In this document: positions 48,266 to 59,277 of the stretch, one piece after another
Position numbering within the stretch: the stretch's first letter is position 1
Layout of the letters: every line of letters starts with the position of its first letter
Source: Verpa conica
Lineage: Eukaryota > Ascomycota > Pezizomycetes > Pezizales > Morchellaceae
Reading direction: 5' to 3'
Assembly: GCA_033030425.1 (NCBI GenBank)
Contig: JAUFSD010000003.1
Location: 1,054,001-1,118,000 of the forward strand
Length of the DNA: 64,000 nucleotides
The notes under the pieces: model-generated
Seen by the model: the letters and a program-made list of their open reading frames with translations, nothing else
Database searches by the model: none
Told to the model about the DNA's origin: nothing
Made by a program: the position numbers and the translations under genes

Positions 48266-49045
48266 AGTAGCAGGACCCTTGAGACCCTCCAGGCGACAGC
48301 AGCAAGACCTCCTAAGCAGCAGCAGCAGGACCCCCTAAGCAGCAGCAGGACCCCCTAAGCAGCAGCAGCAAGACCCTCGAGACCCCCCTCCAGGCGACAG
48401 CAGCAAGACCCCCTAAGCAGCTGCAGCAGGACTCCTAAGCGACAGCAGCAAGACCCCCTAAGCGACAGCAGCAGGACCCCCTAAGCGACAGCAGCAGGAC
48501 TCTCGAGACCCCCTCCAGGCGACAGCAGCAAGACCTCCTAAGCAGCAGCAGCAGGACCCCCTAAGCAGCAGCAGCAAGACCCTCCAGGCGACAGCAGCAG
48601 GACTTCCTAAGCAGCAGCAGCAAGACCCTCGAGACCCCCCTCAGGCGACAGCAGCAGGACCTCCTAAGCAGCAGCAGGAGGACCCCCTAAGCGACAGCAG
48701 CAAGACCCCCTAAGCGACAGCAGCAAGACCTCCTAAGCGACAGTAGCAGGACCCTTGAGACCCTCCAGGCGACAGCAGCAAGACCTCCTAAGCAGCAGCA
48801 GCAGGACCCTCCAGGCGACAGCAGCAGGACCCCCTAGGCGACAGCAGTAAGACCCCCTAAGCAACAGTAGCAGGACTCTCGAGACCCCCCCCAAGCGACA
48901 GCAGCAAGACCTCCTAAGCGACAGCAGCAAGACCCTCCAGGCGACAGCAGCAGGACTCTCAAGACTCCCCCCAGGCGGCAGCAGCAGGACCTCCTAAGCA
49001 GCAGCAGCAGGGTCCTCGAGACCCCCCCCCCCAGGCGACTGCTGT
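48266..49045. repeat. CAG-rich minisatellite in the foldback centre
   Basis: About 780 bases of irregular units of roughly 20-40 bases: GACAGCAGCAAGACC(C/T)CCTAAGC, AGCAGCAGCAGGACCCCCTAAGC and CTCGAGACCCCCTCCAGGC alternate. Units differ in number of CAG triplets. The plus strand is closed by frequent TAA; the minus strand gives only Leu/Arg/Ser repeats. Confidence 0.85.
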
Positions 49046-49204
49046 AGGTCTCCAGGACTATGGGAACCTCTCGGGTGACAAGCAGGTGCTGAGGACAAGC
49101 GAATTAGAGATATTTTGTACATATTAGATAGCATATAATAAAATAATTGAGAACCATACTAGTACTTCTGTGATGTGACCGTGACAAGAGCGTGACAGCA
49201 CCAG

Positions 49205-49355
49205 AGGACGTCAGGAAGCCTACCAGAGAGCATCAGAACGTCTACCAGAGAGCGTCAGAGGCATCAGGAGCCTCTGACGCTCCCATAGCAGCGTCAGGAG
49301 CCTCTGACGCCTTCAGCAGAGCGTCAGGAGCCCCTGACGCCTCACAATAGCGTCA
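49205..49355. repeat. Cluster of GCGTCAGGAGC inverted words
   Basis: GCGTCAGGAGCCTCTGACGC-type near-palindromes occur about three times in succession, with shorter GCGTCA words around. The same word is found near both outer ends of the element (46425 and 50614), suggesting a binding site for the mobilising protein. Inference. Confidence 0.55.
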
Positions 49356-49378
49356 TATTCGGCCAATTGCCGAATGTG

Positions 49379-50603
49379 CATCAGCAAAAAAAAAAAAACT
49401 CTCCGGGAGATTTTCGTCGCCCAGGCGGAGAAAGTTCGCCCCGCTCTCCTGGAGAGCGCTGTTGACCCCTCAGCACCCGGGCGAGGGACCGTCGCCCCCA
49501 GTCTCCTGGAGAGGTGCTGGTGTTACCCGGCCGTACCACATTAACGCGCCTGCAACCCCTCTCCCCCAGCACCCCCCACCCACTCACTACCACTCTATGA
49601 ACCTATGCTAACTATTGAGAACAGCGCCTTATAGCACTGCCAGCAGTAGCCCCCCCAGCGGCTGTACCGGTACGAACACCTCATGTCTGACGCGTCGAAC
49701 GCGGCCCAGAGGGACCCCAGCGACAGCTGCAGCAGACCAGCAAGCCTCCAGCAGCCTTCAGCAGCCCCCGGGCCACCAAGCGAACAACCTACCCGTTCAG
49801 GTACGAACACTCTTGGTCCGACGCGTCGACTGGACGTCGAGCTGCCTCTCAGCGCGACAGCGGCAGCAGGCAGCGGCAGCGAGCGAGCAAGCAGCGAGCA
49901 AGCAGGCAAGCAGGCAGGCGGGGGTGGGGGATAGGCAGGTTCTCTCCTATAAAGCGAACAACCTACCCGTCACGGTACAAACCCTCCATGTCCTGCGCGT
50001 CTATGGGCCTCGAGCAGACCTCGAGCAGACCAGCGAGCAGCAGAGCAGGCCTCCAGGCAACAGCTGCAGGCTCTCTCCTATAGAGCAAACAATGAACCCG
50101 GGCGAGACGAACCTCCCGTGTCCGACGCGTCAACGTGGCCAGAGAACCCCCAGCGCGACAGCTGCAGCCACAGAGGAGCACAGCCTTCAGCAGCCTCCGC
50201 CACGGCGAACAACCTACCCGTTCAGGTACGAACACCCTTGGTCCGACGCGTCGACTGGACGTCGAGCTGCCTTCCAGCGCAGCAGCGGCAGGCAGGCAGG
50301 CAGGCGGCGGGGCAAGCGGGGGGGGGGCAGCGGGGAGGCAGCAAAGCAGGTATATTCTTGTATATAGATTAGATAGAACATAGAGAATAGAGAATAGAGA
50401 ATTGAGACTCTTCTAGACGCAACTTTTTGTTCTACTCTTATTGAGGCTCTCCCGGCATCTCCCGGACTGCTAGCGTCCGCCCTGAGATTTCCCGGAGATG
50501 ACGTGCAGCATAAAGCACCTGTGGGAGGGTAGGTTTGCGAAATCGTCGCCCCGCTCGCCCCGCTCTCCAGGAGAGCGGGGCGGAATCTTTGTTTTTGCTG
50601 ATG
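49379..50603 (-). repeat. Right arm of the foldback
   Basis: Inverted copy of 46464-47713. From CATCAGCAAAAAAA at 49379 it mirrors the left arm's inner end, and it finishes ..GGCGGAATCTTTGTTTTTGCTGATG at 50603. It differs by small indels in the GGCAG/CTGCC tracts and lacks about 25 bases. Confidence 0.85.
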
Positions 50604-50644
50604 TACACCAATTGCGTCAGGACACGATTGCAGGTTTGCTGATG

Positions 50645-50646
50645 TG
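50645..50646. repeat. TG target duplication, right copy, of the foldback element
   Basis: Matches 46401-46402. Confidence 0.6.
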
Positions 50647-51507
50647 GAATGGGTTCGAGAGGTCGTTAACCGTTTGGTTGAGAATCGCAGTGAGCCCTTC
50701 AAAGAAGGGGGCGTATGTAGAGGCTGGGACCGTTGGGGGAGCGGTGACTGAGACAGCTCCTTGCTGGTTAATGGAGACTGTGAGAGAGGTGACGGGGGTG
50801 ACTTGTCCCCCTTTAGCGAGGAACTGGCCTAGGAGAGTTGGGAGACGTTGGACAAGGGAATCGGAGTCTTTGAGGGGAGAGGGGGTCTGTCTAGACGAAA
50901 AGAACCTTCGCTGAGCAGTGGGTAAGGTCTTGGGCTTATCCTCCGTGACTTTTTGCTGCTTGGGGCGAGGATTGGTGGCCTTTTTCGGGGTGGTGTTGGC
51001 GGCCGACTTGGCAGCATCAACATAGGACATCTTTTCGGTGGTCGTGACCGACTTGGGGGGGGATTTGGCGGGTAGACTCTGATAGGAGGGACCAGCAGGG
51101 GAGATTGGTTGGGTTCTTTGATGGGGGAAGGTTGCAGGAGGGGAAGAGGTTGAATTTTTAATGTTTTTAACGATGGCTTCGAGCCTCTCGAAGCGGTCGT
51201 AAACGCTGGTGGGGGGATGGTTGGAGGCGTACCGAGTCTTTGTCTGAATGTCATCGACTACGGCCGTGATAGAATCGAGCTGATGGGAGAGTTCGAGGGC
51301 GGCATGTTTGGCCTGAGCCGCGACCTTGAAGGTGGAACAAAGAAGGGTGAGGAGCAGCTTCTCCATGGGAGAGGTGTTGTCGTCATTCATAGCGCTGGCA
51401 ACGGTAGAGGAGATGAGGGAGGAGTTTGGCATGCCTATTTCATGGTCTATAAGACCAGTTTGTAGGTTGTCATAGATTTCGGAGAGAGAGGGGTCAGGGC
51501 TTGGCAT
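50647..51507 (-). pseudogene. LINE ORF1, 5' half
   Basis: Starts at ATG 51507-51505 (MPSPDPSLSEIYDNL). A coiled-coil-like stretch rich in Leu, Ala and His (about 51380-51200) is followed by a Pro/Ser/Lys-rich linker. The frame is open until the foldback border after ..NDLSNPF. It would continue into the zinc-knuckle half at 46400. Confidence 0.85.
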
Positions 51508-51629
51508 TTTGAGGCCTGGAATTTTTGTGAGTTTGGTGGGGAAAAGTGGTTGCCACGCAAAATTTTGGTGTTGAGTTTCAAAAACTGAGAAAATAGAAGG
51601 GATGGAGGATGATAGAAGGGATGGAGGAT

Positions 51630-51646
51630 GAACTACTTCATGAAAT
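51630..51646. repeat. Target-site duplication, right copy, of the LINE
   Basis: Same 17 bases as 39859-39875. It lies 88 bases past the stop of the hydrolase gene, so the LINE landed in that gene's 3' flank. Confidence 0.9.
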
Positions 51647-51733
51647 ACCTACCCATCTATTATATTCTAAACTCAAAAACAAAATAAAAAAATAATATTA
51701 ATACTAATCTGACACTATACACCCCTCTTTCAA

Positions 51734-53353
51734 TCAAACGCTCGGTGACCTCCCATCCTTATACCTCCAAAGCCTACTCAGGTCTCTAACCGTCTTCCCT
51801 CTCTGCCTCTCCACACTCCTCCTCGCCTCCCTCGCACAATGTCCATCTACGCAACTTTTCGGTGTCCCATGCCCACCCGCAGATCTGGATTCCTCCGCCC
51901 TGGCCTCTGCCCTAACTCCCTCCGCACCATGCGCGATATTTGCTCCACGATTCGTTCTTGCATCAACCTCGGTCTTATTCAGTGCGCCCTGCACCTCTGC
52001 TTCCTCCTCCCGCTGTACAGCAGTTGTCTCGTCAATTTCCACAACCTGATTCAAGAACCCGTTTGAATCGTCAATAAACATATGGGCAAGGTAATGTTGG
52101 TTCATCAAGTGACCTCCATGCCCTCTGTTTTCAAAGACCTTTCCTACAAACCTGTTTGAGAGCTTGTCACGCGTGAAATGCAGCACGCCGAAACGGGAGA
52201 CGAAGTCGTGTTCGTTGGCATAGTGTTCAATGTGCCGGATTAGGCGTTCTTCACGAGGAGGGCTGTCGGAGGTGCCTAATGAATCAAGGGGGCCTGTCGT
52301 AATAGAACTCGAGCTTGAGGAGGAAGAAATGCGGTCGGAAGTTGGAGTGGGGACGAAACGGACCGGATTGTTGAAATGGTTGGCTGCACAACTACATGCA
52401 CAGATTAGCATAAATGCACAATGAACGTGTGTCACACGTGGATAAGGTAAGACACCTACCCAAATGTATAAATCTCTAATTTATCAAATGCATCACTCGG
52501 TACATCGGCGAATAAGCTATCTAGTGCAGTAGACAATATGATACCACCTTGTGAGTGAGCGATTACTACGACTTTGGTAATCTTCGGATCCATAAGGACG
52601 CCTTTGAGATGCTGGTATATGATGCGAGTATCTTCTGTAGAATAGGAAAAACATCGCTGAATGAGGCATTCCACAAGATCAAAGACTGTACCGTAGGTTC
52701 GATTATGAACACCGACTACTGGCCGTTTGAATATCGAACTGAGCATGTCGATGTTGGCTGTCACGTTGACGTTTAAATTAGAGAAAACTTCTCAAAATAC
52801 CTCTTATAACATGGTGGTGTTTCGGAAACTAACCTTGTAGCCAGTGCTCCCCTGCAGCGACACCGTTCACAAATACCCAGTTCTCTTCTGGCCTCACTTC
52901 ATACCCTTCTAGGTCAACATTACTATTAACAACCCGCTTGCCCCTTAGCGGTATACATAACAGCCAGACCAGTATATAGTAGAACCCTACAAATATTACA
53001 AATGCCCCACCAGGCGCTGCAATAGCTAACGGTATTGCAACTATCAAAAATATAACCCCCAAAAGCCCCAAGATCACTTGTATAAACAGATCACGCATGT
53101 TCATCCAACTAGGATAAAGCTCCGAGTAAAGGTTTGTCGTTTTCACTGGCAGAAAAATATGGGGCACCCATAGCAGGAGGCTCCCAACCAGTTTGATGTC
53201 GGCCCATAGAAGCTTAAAGGGCGAGTCGCGGAAGTTCAACGGCGTGGTTGACGCGCCGCCGTCGATCTGTGAGGGGAGATAGGAGACAGGCATGCGGAAT
53301 AGCTGGCGGGGTTCGTAGAGGGGGAGAACTGGGGGATGCGCCATCCTGGCCAT
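51734..53353 (-). CDS. Alpha/beta-hydrolase-fold membrane protein (lipase-like, AHSQGG motif)
   Basis: Minus-strand exons 53353-52834, 52757-52460 and 52391-51734 give 491 residues. Start MARMAHPP at 53353; a second ATG lies 9 bases further. Two or three hydrophobic segments lie at about residues 95-155 (FIQVILGLLGVIFLIVAIPLAIA and FVIFVGFYYILVWLLCIPL). Next come WVFVNGVAAGEHW, NIDMLSSIFKRPVVGVHN and VVVIAHSQGG, a nucleophile elbow of GxSxG type with Ala in first place and Ser at about 242. IYTFG and CAANHFNNP follow. A His-rich patch FENRGHGGHLMNQHYL fits the region of a catalytic His. The C-terminal 100 residues are charged and poorly structured. It resembles fungal membrane-bound DUF676-like hydrolases; the substrate is unknown. 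Confidence 0.85.
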
Positions 53354-55629
53354 CTTTATTCTGTGCGTAGCTACGATAGTAGGCGTGAATATTACTATTA
53401 CAGAGTGTGGCACTGCCGAAAACGATACTATATGTGCGGGTGAAGCCGAAGTCTGGAATGCGGGAAGTGAAGGATGGACTCAATATTGCACATGCGAGCC
53501 CTATGCTAGGCAGAATGCCGTCAGGTCAGCTGAAAAAAGAAAGCATAGATGCCGCGGCGAGGGGCTGAAGGAAGAGTTACACTCACTTGACCAAGATGCG
53601 AGTTATCGTGTTTACACACACAGTTCAAGTGTAGCTGCCCAGCTGACGTTCCGCGGTTCTCAGCCCCCAGCCGAACCGCCCAAACAGGGGTTTGACAAGG
53701 CAGATGGATGGGATTGGCGACCACCCAACTCCTTACAGCAACTGGCAACTGATGCATCTTCATAAGGCTGTAGAGTAGGTGCTGTCCTCACTACATGTAA
53801 GTATAACATAATCGATTATATATATTCTGCTATTGCTGAGCATCTCGTAATGAAAGTTGGGAATGTATCACTGGCTTGGCGTCCGACCATCACGACAAGT
53901 ATAGTAAATGCACTTTCAAAATGAAGAAGGAGAGCGGGGGAGATATGAAGTCGAGACTCTGAGGTTGAACTCCGGAAGTCGGCATAGAAGGCGGGTAAGG
54001 CTTGTGCTTAAGCTTTCTACGATCGTGCGGTACCTTCTTTACGTCATCCCACGTACTCAACGTACTTACTACAATAGGTATGCATGCACGACATGACCTT
54101 AAACCGCATCCCATCCGATGTTGTACGAGGCAACATAAAAGCACTGTATTACTACAAAGCTCTTATTACCATGACACCTACTATCTGAGTCTTTGGTTCT
54201 GCTGCTCTTTCCTACATTCTTGTAAGATTTCTGCAATGTGCAATTATCAGAAGCCAGCATCTCCGACCAAGGGGGGAGGTGTTTATAAGCGACGTTCTCT
54301 TCGGGCGTCTTTGCTGGGATACCCTGAGAGATAATTATATCGGGCACTGCCACCACGGCCACGGCTCCCCCGGTGAGGGGTCGAAGAATATAACTCTTCC
54401 TATTGGACTGTGACATTGTAAATGTTAATATGTTTCCTAAAAGACTAGATGAAATAATTGGCATGCAGCTATCCTCCTAGGGATACAAGGTAAAGTTAAA
54501 ACAGACAAGCATTTGGTGAGAACAAAAAAGCTTTTACTACTGGTTCAAACATCACCCCTTGTATGTTTGCTAGGAGCTCATGGAGGCACGGGAGCTTTAA
54601 GCGAAGGGTGTCATGTTATCCCCAATGCCAAGGTTATGGTTTGTTCAAGGGCTCGGGTGCACACAACACATATTTTCGCCATTGACAGTTAAAAACTGTA
54701 TACTCGCCTGTATACATGTATATTAAAAGCTCACTTAGTAAGCAAAATAAAAGGAATACTAGAATTAAATTACTAGCTAGAAAAAAGCATGAGATCTTAG
54801 AGACAAGGGGTTAAATTAAAAGCAGAAGAGTTTCCTATACGCAGCCCTATCGCTTCTATCTTGAGATGTGTAACACAGTAACTGAAGATCATCGGATATC
54901 ACTCCCCTTAATGTTACACTCCGCTACCTGTAATTACGGTTTTAGCCCTCTAATTGACTGTGAGGGGCAAAATAATGTTTTACCAAGTACCAACCCACCC
55001 CGTTGACAGGCAGATCGGGAATGCCCCCCCTATCTGCATGTACCACCGCAGTACCATGAACGTCCAGATGACACCCAGCAACCAAGACTGCCCCATCTTC
55101 GTCTCGATTCTCAATTCAAGGCTTGAGCACATAATTATTTCCTGCTACCGCTTCTCTACTCTAACTAGAGATGTGTCACTAAACCTGTATGGTGTTTGGT
55201 TGTTGTTCCAATCAATGGTATTGAGAACCAACATTAGAGGCGTCAATCATATCTTGCTTGACGTCAACACAGGGGTTCCAAGACTTCCATACCCCCTACT
55301 CTATATCAGTATAATATCCTAGGCCCATCTTTACTTGGATAAATGTTGTTCCCAGACGCTCGAGGCTTTCTCGATGGGTCGAACTCACCGAAAAGAGTCG
55401 TAGCGTATCTAAAATAAAAACGTACTCGTGAGTTGTGAAGTTGTGACCACCAATGATCTACGTACCAAGGATCATGGGTTTGACATCCCTTGCGTATCAT
55501 AGCATGTTGTCTCGACCACATTCATCAGAACTTTCTAAATACTCATCATGTCAAAATTGTATTTAAAGACAGTGTGGGTAGGTAGATGAGCCCCTCATCT
55601 TTATTCTGGATTACAGATCCTTTGCTATA
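53354..55629. other. 2.3-kb divergent spacer
   Basis: Lies between the hydrolase (-) and the GH76 gene (+). Several short open frames (for example minus strand 54416-54099) lack supporting splice or family signals. AT-rich from 54480 on. The last 300 bases are the GH76 promoter. Confidence 0.4.
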
Positions 55630-57305
55630 ATGTTATTTTCTAATTCTTTATTGGCGGCTCTGCTGATCGTTACGCCTATATATCAAGTCTATGCAGGGAT
55701 TGCCCGAGACTTTAGAGGGGAACTAATTAAAAGAGTTATGCATTCCGCAACCACTCCTTTAAAAGTCATCGAAACTAGAGACGCAAATTCTTTGATTTCA
55801 GAGGGCGTACAGTTGTCGAATACATTCTGGAACTATTTTTGGGATCCGGATTTTCAACACTTCAGGACGCAAAGGCAGAGCTCTGAGACTGTATGTGATT
55901 CCCTGCAATTATACTCCTCGTGCTTGTGTTGCTTTAGGGTCTTTTTTAAGCTTACCGAATAAATTACAGGTTGGATCATGGAATGGATATACACTCTGGC
56001 CATATGTATGGATCATAGATGTTCTCAAGTAACACGAGAAACGTACTAACATGCTGTAGGTCATTGGCACAGAAGCCCTTCTAGAAGCTGAAGCTGCTCA
56101 ACCTGACCAATTTTCTGACGAAATCACCTCTGCATTATCAGGAATGGAGAAGTTCTTTTCAAGTGAATACAATGCATACACTGCATGGGTCTGGACATCT
56201 GGGAATTCAGATATCTACTACGGTTAGTGGGATTTTAGTTAAAGATGTATAAGCCTTGACTAAATAACATTATAGACGATAATGCCCAGGTCGTCATCGC
56301 ATTACTACGTGCCTACGAACTCGGAACAACTTCCAAAGCATCATACCTTTCCCAGGCCCAGAAAGTTACCGATTTTCTCGTCACGGGTTGGGACTCTGCC
56401 AATGGCGGTGGCATGAAATGGCATCTTGGTGATCCAGGAAGAAACGCTTGCACAACATCCCTAACGGCTGTCGCAATGCTGAAGCTCGCTAAAATGGGAC
56501 AGAGAACCCCAGGAAAGTCTCGAAACCAGTTGATTGAGTTTGCAAGAGTTGCTGTCGAATGGATTCTCGATGAGCTGCAATTGGATTCGGGATTGATTGA
56601 GGATGGTGTCGGTGGTGGGCCAACCTATACGTGAGTTGACCGGCCTCGTGGTGCCAATCTCCCGTACCAATAATCCTTACTGATAATCGGTATGGCAGCT
56701 ATAATACCGGGATTACTTTGCATGCTATCTGTATGTTACAGGAGCTTAGCCCCAACTATGATGGTGCAGCCAAAGCAAAGAAACTTGCGGAGGCAGCTCT
56801 CGATAGAAATAAATCTCTCTTCGACACTACCGTCGCCGATACAGAGTATAGGTACTGGTGGGATAATACCTTTTTCCTACACCTTCTTATGGAGGGTCTC
56901 TCTGAATACATTCGTGTATTTGGCGGGGCAAACGGGGATATCGTATCCAAGATCAAATGGGAGTTTCAGAGGCACACTGATTATATGATGAATTACATGA
57001 AGGATGATGATGGACTGTATGTTTCACCGAGGATTTTCAGACCCCCAGAGTCTACTGAAAGCTAACAAATATCCGCTTCTAGATACTGGCGTGGTCTGAG
57101 ACTTTACACAATCTCTCTCAATAGGCTTGCGGCGTATAAGACATTTACAGGAGATACAACACGGGAAGCTTCGCTGAACAGCGAGGAGAGGTGGACTGAT
57201 GCTGCCAGCTTGGCACTTCCAGTAGGCACCCGCGGGATGGCAAAGACCTTACTTGGGAACGGTGGTGCAGCGAGGAGTTTCTTGATTGCAGCGAGGAACC
57301 TGTAA
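55630..57305 (+). CDS. Glycoside hydrolase family 76 (endo-1,6-alpha-mannanase-like) cell-wall enzyme
   Basis: Six exons, 55630-55890, 55970-56005, 56060-56222, 56276-56630, 56699-57016 and 57083-57305, give 451 residues. Exon 2 has just 36 bases. A signal peptide (about residues 1-22, MLFSNSLLAALLIVTPIYQVYA) marks secretion. GH76 hallmarks: SWNGYTLWPYV, the catalytic Asp pair in YYDDNAQ (about 154-155), GGGMKWHLGDPGRNACTT, GPTYTYNTGITLHAI and a late WWDNTFFLH. Family members Dfg5/Dcw1 in yeast link GPI proteins to the wall; secreted forms degrade alpha-1,6-mannan. There is no C-terminal hydrophobic GPI signal, so the protein is probably soluble and secreted. Phases agree at all introns. Confidence 0.93.
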
Positions 57306-59277
57306 TTTCCGGAGTTAGCTGGAAGGGTATTTTCCAGAGCACTAGACTTTGCCTTTATTATTATTATTATATCTTATTTAAAACTATATAATATTTTTAC
57401 AACATTTATATTGAAATACCCTTGATTTTTGAAGGCCTAGCGATCCTTCGATACTACGTATACATGTAATGCAACTGACCGTGAAATCCTATGCGCCCGT
57501 AACATAGGACACCTACGGTTTTTCTTTGAAGACAGAGTTTAAGAAACATACTTAGACTCTGGTGGAGCTCTCAAGCACCTAACAAGCCATGATAAACACA
57601 TTGGAGGATAATTTGTTGAAATCATAATAAACCATGAGGGGGTGGGCTCTTTCTTGTGTTTTATATATGTATATATGTACCTAATACGTATAGTGCCGGT
57701 ACAAGCAAGTTTTTGGTCTATGATGTAGGAGGCTTTGCCCTAGGAGCGCATATATAGAGGCCTAAGCCTACAGTCTACTTTCGTACTCTCATCTTGTTTA
57801 GCTTATTTATGTATGTACTTATATATACCACATGACTGTTCTCGCTCCCAGCTTCATATTTGCTGCGTATTACGGTGCTGCGCAGCAAAAGCAAGTATTG
57901 GGGCTAGATATAAGACTACCACATTACCAATAAAAATCTATGTATGTAATTACATATATTTATCCTAGTCTATTGCTATAATGATTGCGTACAACCAATA
58001 AGACTCCCCTCAAGATTCCACAAGAATATGGGGTGTGAAGTTATAGCGGTGTCATGAAGGTATCGGCTGGCGTAAAGGTATCGGCTGGCGTGGCTTAATT
58101 ACACATTAACTGCTACTAGTGCAAAAACAAAGTCTATTCGGTTTAGTACAAGCAACAAAGTCTACCCCAACGAAAATGTCAATAGCAAAAAATGTCAATA
58201 GCAAAAAATTCCCCTTATCCCTATTCATATACATAAATTCTAATATAGTCTTCTGAAGCTTTGTAGCTCTAATTTCATCCTAAAATTAGTTGCTGTGAGG
58301 TTTAGTTGTGAGGTTGGTGGTTGCATCGCCATGTACCAAACCGAACAGACCTTATTTTCGCACTAGTATAGCTAGGCGTCTTTGACGTTCCGTCTTCACC
58401 CATATATATGCCTTTACGTAGGTATAGGCGTATATTTAGTCAAAAGTAGTATAAGATCCCCAAGTGTTTCTAATGATGGCATTGGGGGTTAGATTTTTAA
58501 ATTAATATGTGTATTTATAACTCCCTGGATTCCTTTGGCCATTAATGTGCTCTGGCATGGTTTTTTATAACGTGTCCTAGAAAAGTCCGCCCCGCTACTT
58601 GGTAATACATGGAATTACAGGTATCCAGTGTATAAGTACAAATAAAATAACACCACTATTCAAGGAAAGTTATATGTCTCATATCTCTACTTGGCGCTTC
58701 TGATAGTTCTACCGTAGGGACTGACTATATTCAGACCGTTGCCGAGAAGGTGGCTTCAAAGAACCATACCAGTTATGGCAGTTTTGTTGTATGTTAAACC
58801 GTGTGTTGAGGTCCTTTTTACCTCCTGACGTGTTATTTTGCCCATAAACAGTAATAAATTAGGAAATCGTACTCTCGGCAACGGTCTGAATATGGTCAGT
58901 CCCTACGGTATCAGTTAATTTTTTTTCTTTTACAAGATAATGCCGTAGCACACGAACGTGGACCTTTGATAGAAAGGCTGGCGTTAAGCCCAGCCGATGT
59001 TTCAGAATAATAAAATTTGGTTTTTTGATTGAAGTTTCTTGTTAATATTCTCATTATGCTTCTATTCCATGTATATCATACTCTATCACTCGAGCTTTAG
59101 TAAGGTACTGTATAGGTGTATATCACGTGACTGCCAAGCACCCCGAACCACCTCCAAGGTTGCAAACGAAAACAACAGCCACGAGCTCCATATTTCAGCG
59201 TGATTTCTCCAATTTCCCAACGCCCGCACTCCACGAATCCACGAAGCAAACCCCTGATCCCCGCCTCGACTAAGATC
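57306..59277. other. Spacer with a MITE and short tandem repeats
   Basis: Nearly 2 kb, AT-rich. A doubled GGTATCGGCTGGCGT lies at about 58058-58097 and a doubled AATGTCAATAGCAAAA at about 58175-58208. The MITE (58712-58908) is the main feature. No gene. Confidence 0.5.
58712..58908. mobile_element. 197-base TA-flanked MITE
   Basis: Ends CCGTAGGGACTGAC(T/C)ATATTCAGACCGTTGCCGAGA are inverted over about 36 bases (58712-58747 and 58873-58908) with one visible mismatch. TA sits immediately outside on both sides (58710-58711, 58909-58910), the Tc1/mariner-type duplication. The interior of about 125 bases is AT-rich and non-coding. High arm identity suggests recent origin. Confidence 0.9.

Larger units (their letters stand above)
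47714..49378. other. Central region of the foldback
   Basis: Contains degenerate CCCTAA telomere-like words (47955-48015), a pyrimidine tract of CCCCTACCCCTCT type (48100-48165) and the CAG-rich minisatellite. Near the right end is a cluster of GCGTCAGGAGC / GCTCCTGACGC hairpins (49205-49355). Frames seen here are by-products of the repeats. Confidence 0.7.
46403..50644. mobile_element. 4.24-kb foldback element with arms of about 1.25 kb
   Basis: Outer ends are a 17-base perfect inverted repeat, CATCAGCAAACCTGCAA at 46403-46419 and its complement at 50628-50644. Inside lie two long inverted arms, 46464-47713 and 49379-50603, each bounded by CATCAGCAAAAA and its complement; matched stretches are nearly identical. 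The centre (47714-49378) is unique to the element and repeat-rich. No transposase or other long credible frame is present, so it is probably mobilised in trans. It is GC-rich compared with its surroundings and sits in LINE ORF1. No known family was recognised. Confidence 0.85.
39876..51629 (-). mobile_element. Non-LTR retrotransposon (LINE, APE-endonuclease type) with nested insertions
   Basis: Transcribed right to left. The 3' poly(A) appears as about 25 T at 39875-39899; the 5' end lies next to 51630. The element is bounded by a 17-base direct repeat, the hallmark of target-primed reverse transcription. Order of parts, 5' to 3': short leader with a doubled AGAAGGGATGGAGGATGAT block (about 51597-51629), ORF1, spacer of about 530 bases, ORF2 endonuclease and reverse transcriptase, degraded region, C-terminal Cys/His domain, 3' UTR. 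Removing the two nested insertions leaves about 6.6 kb, a full-length LINE. Stops and frame breaks in ORF2 show it is inactive. The exact clade (I/Tad-like) was not resolved. Confidence 0.92.

Noticed and set aside
48733..48930. Leu/Arg/Ser-rich frame on the minus strand
   Set aside because: Direct translation of the minisatellite.
49615..50367. Open frame of 250 codons on the plus strand in the right arm
   Set aside because: It exists only because the GC-rich arm lacks stops. The low-complexity Arg/Gln/Pro product is repeated by the mirrored frames of the left arm.
53385..53765. Plus-strand frame in the hydrolase promoter
   Set aside because: Overlaps the start of the opposite gene and has no recognisable features.
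54099..54416. Minus-strand frame starting MSQSNRKSYIL
   Set aside because: Codon pattern is not convincing, no splice partner or family found; kept only as a remote possibility.
54954..55322. Plus-strand frame of 122 codons
   Set aside because: No ATG context, domain or neighbouring exon; AT-rich spacer.
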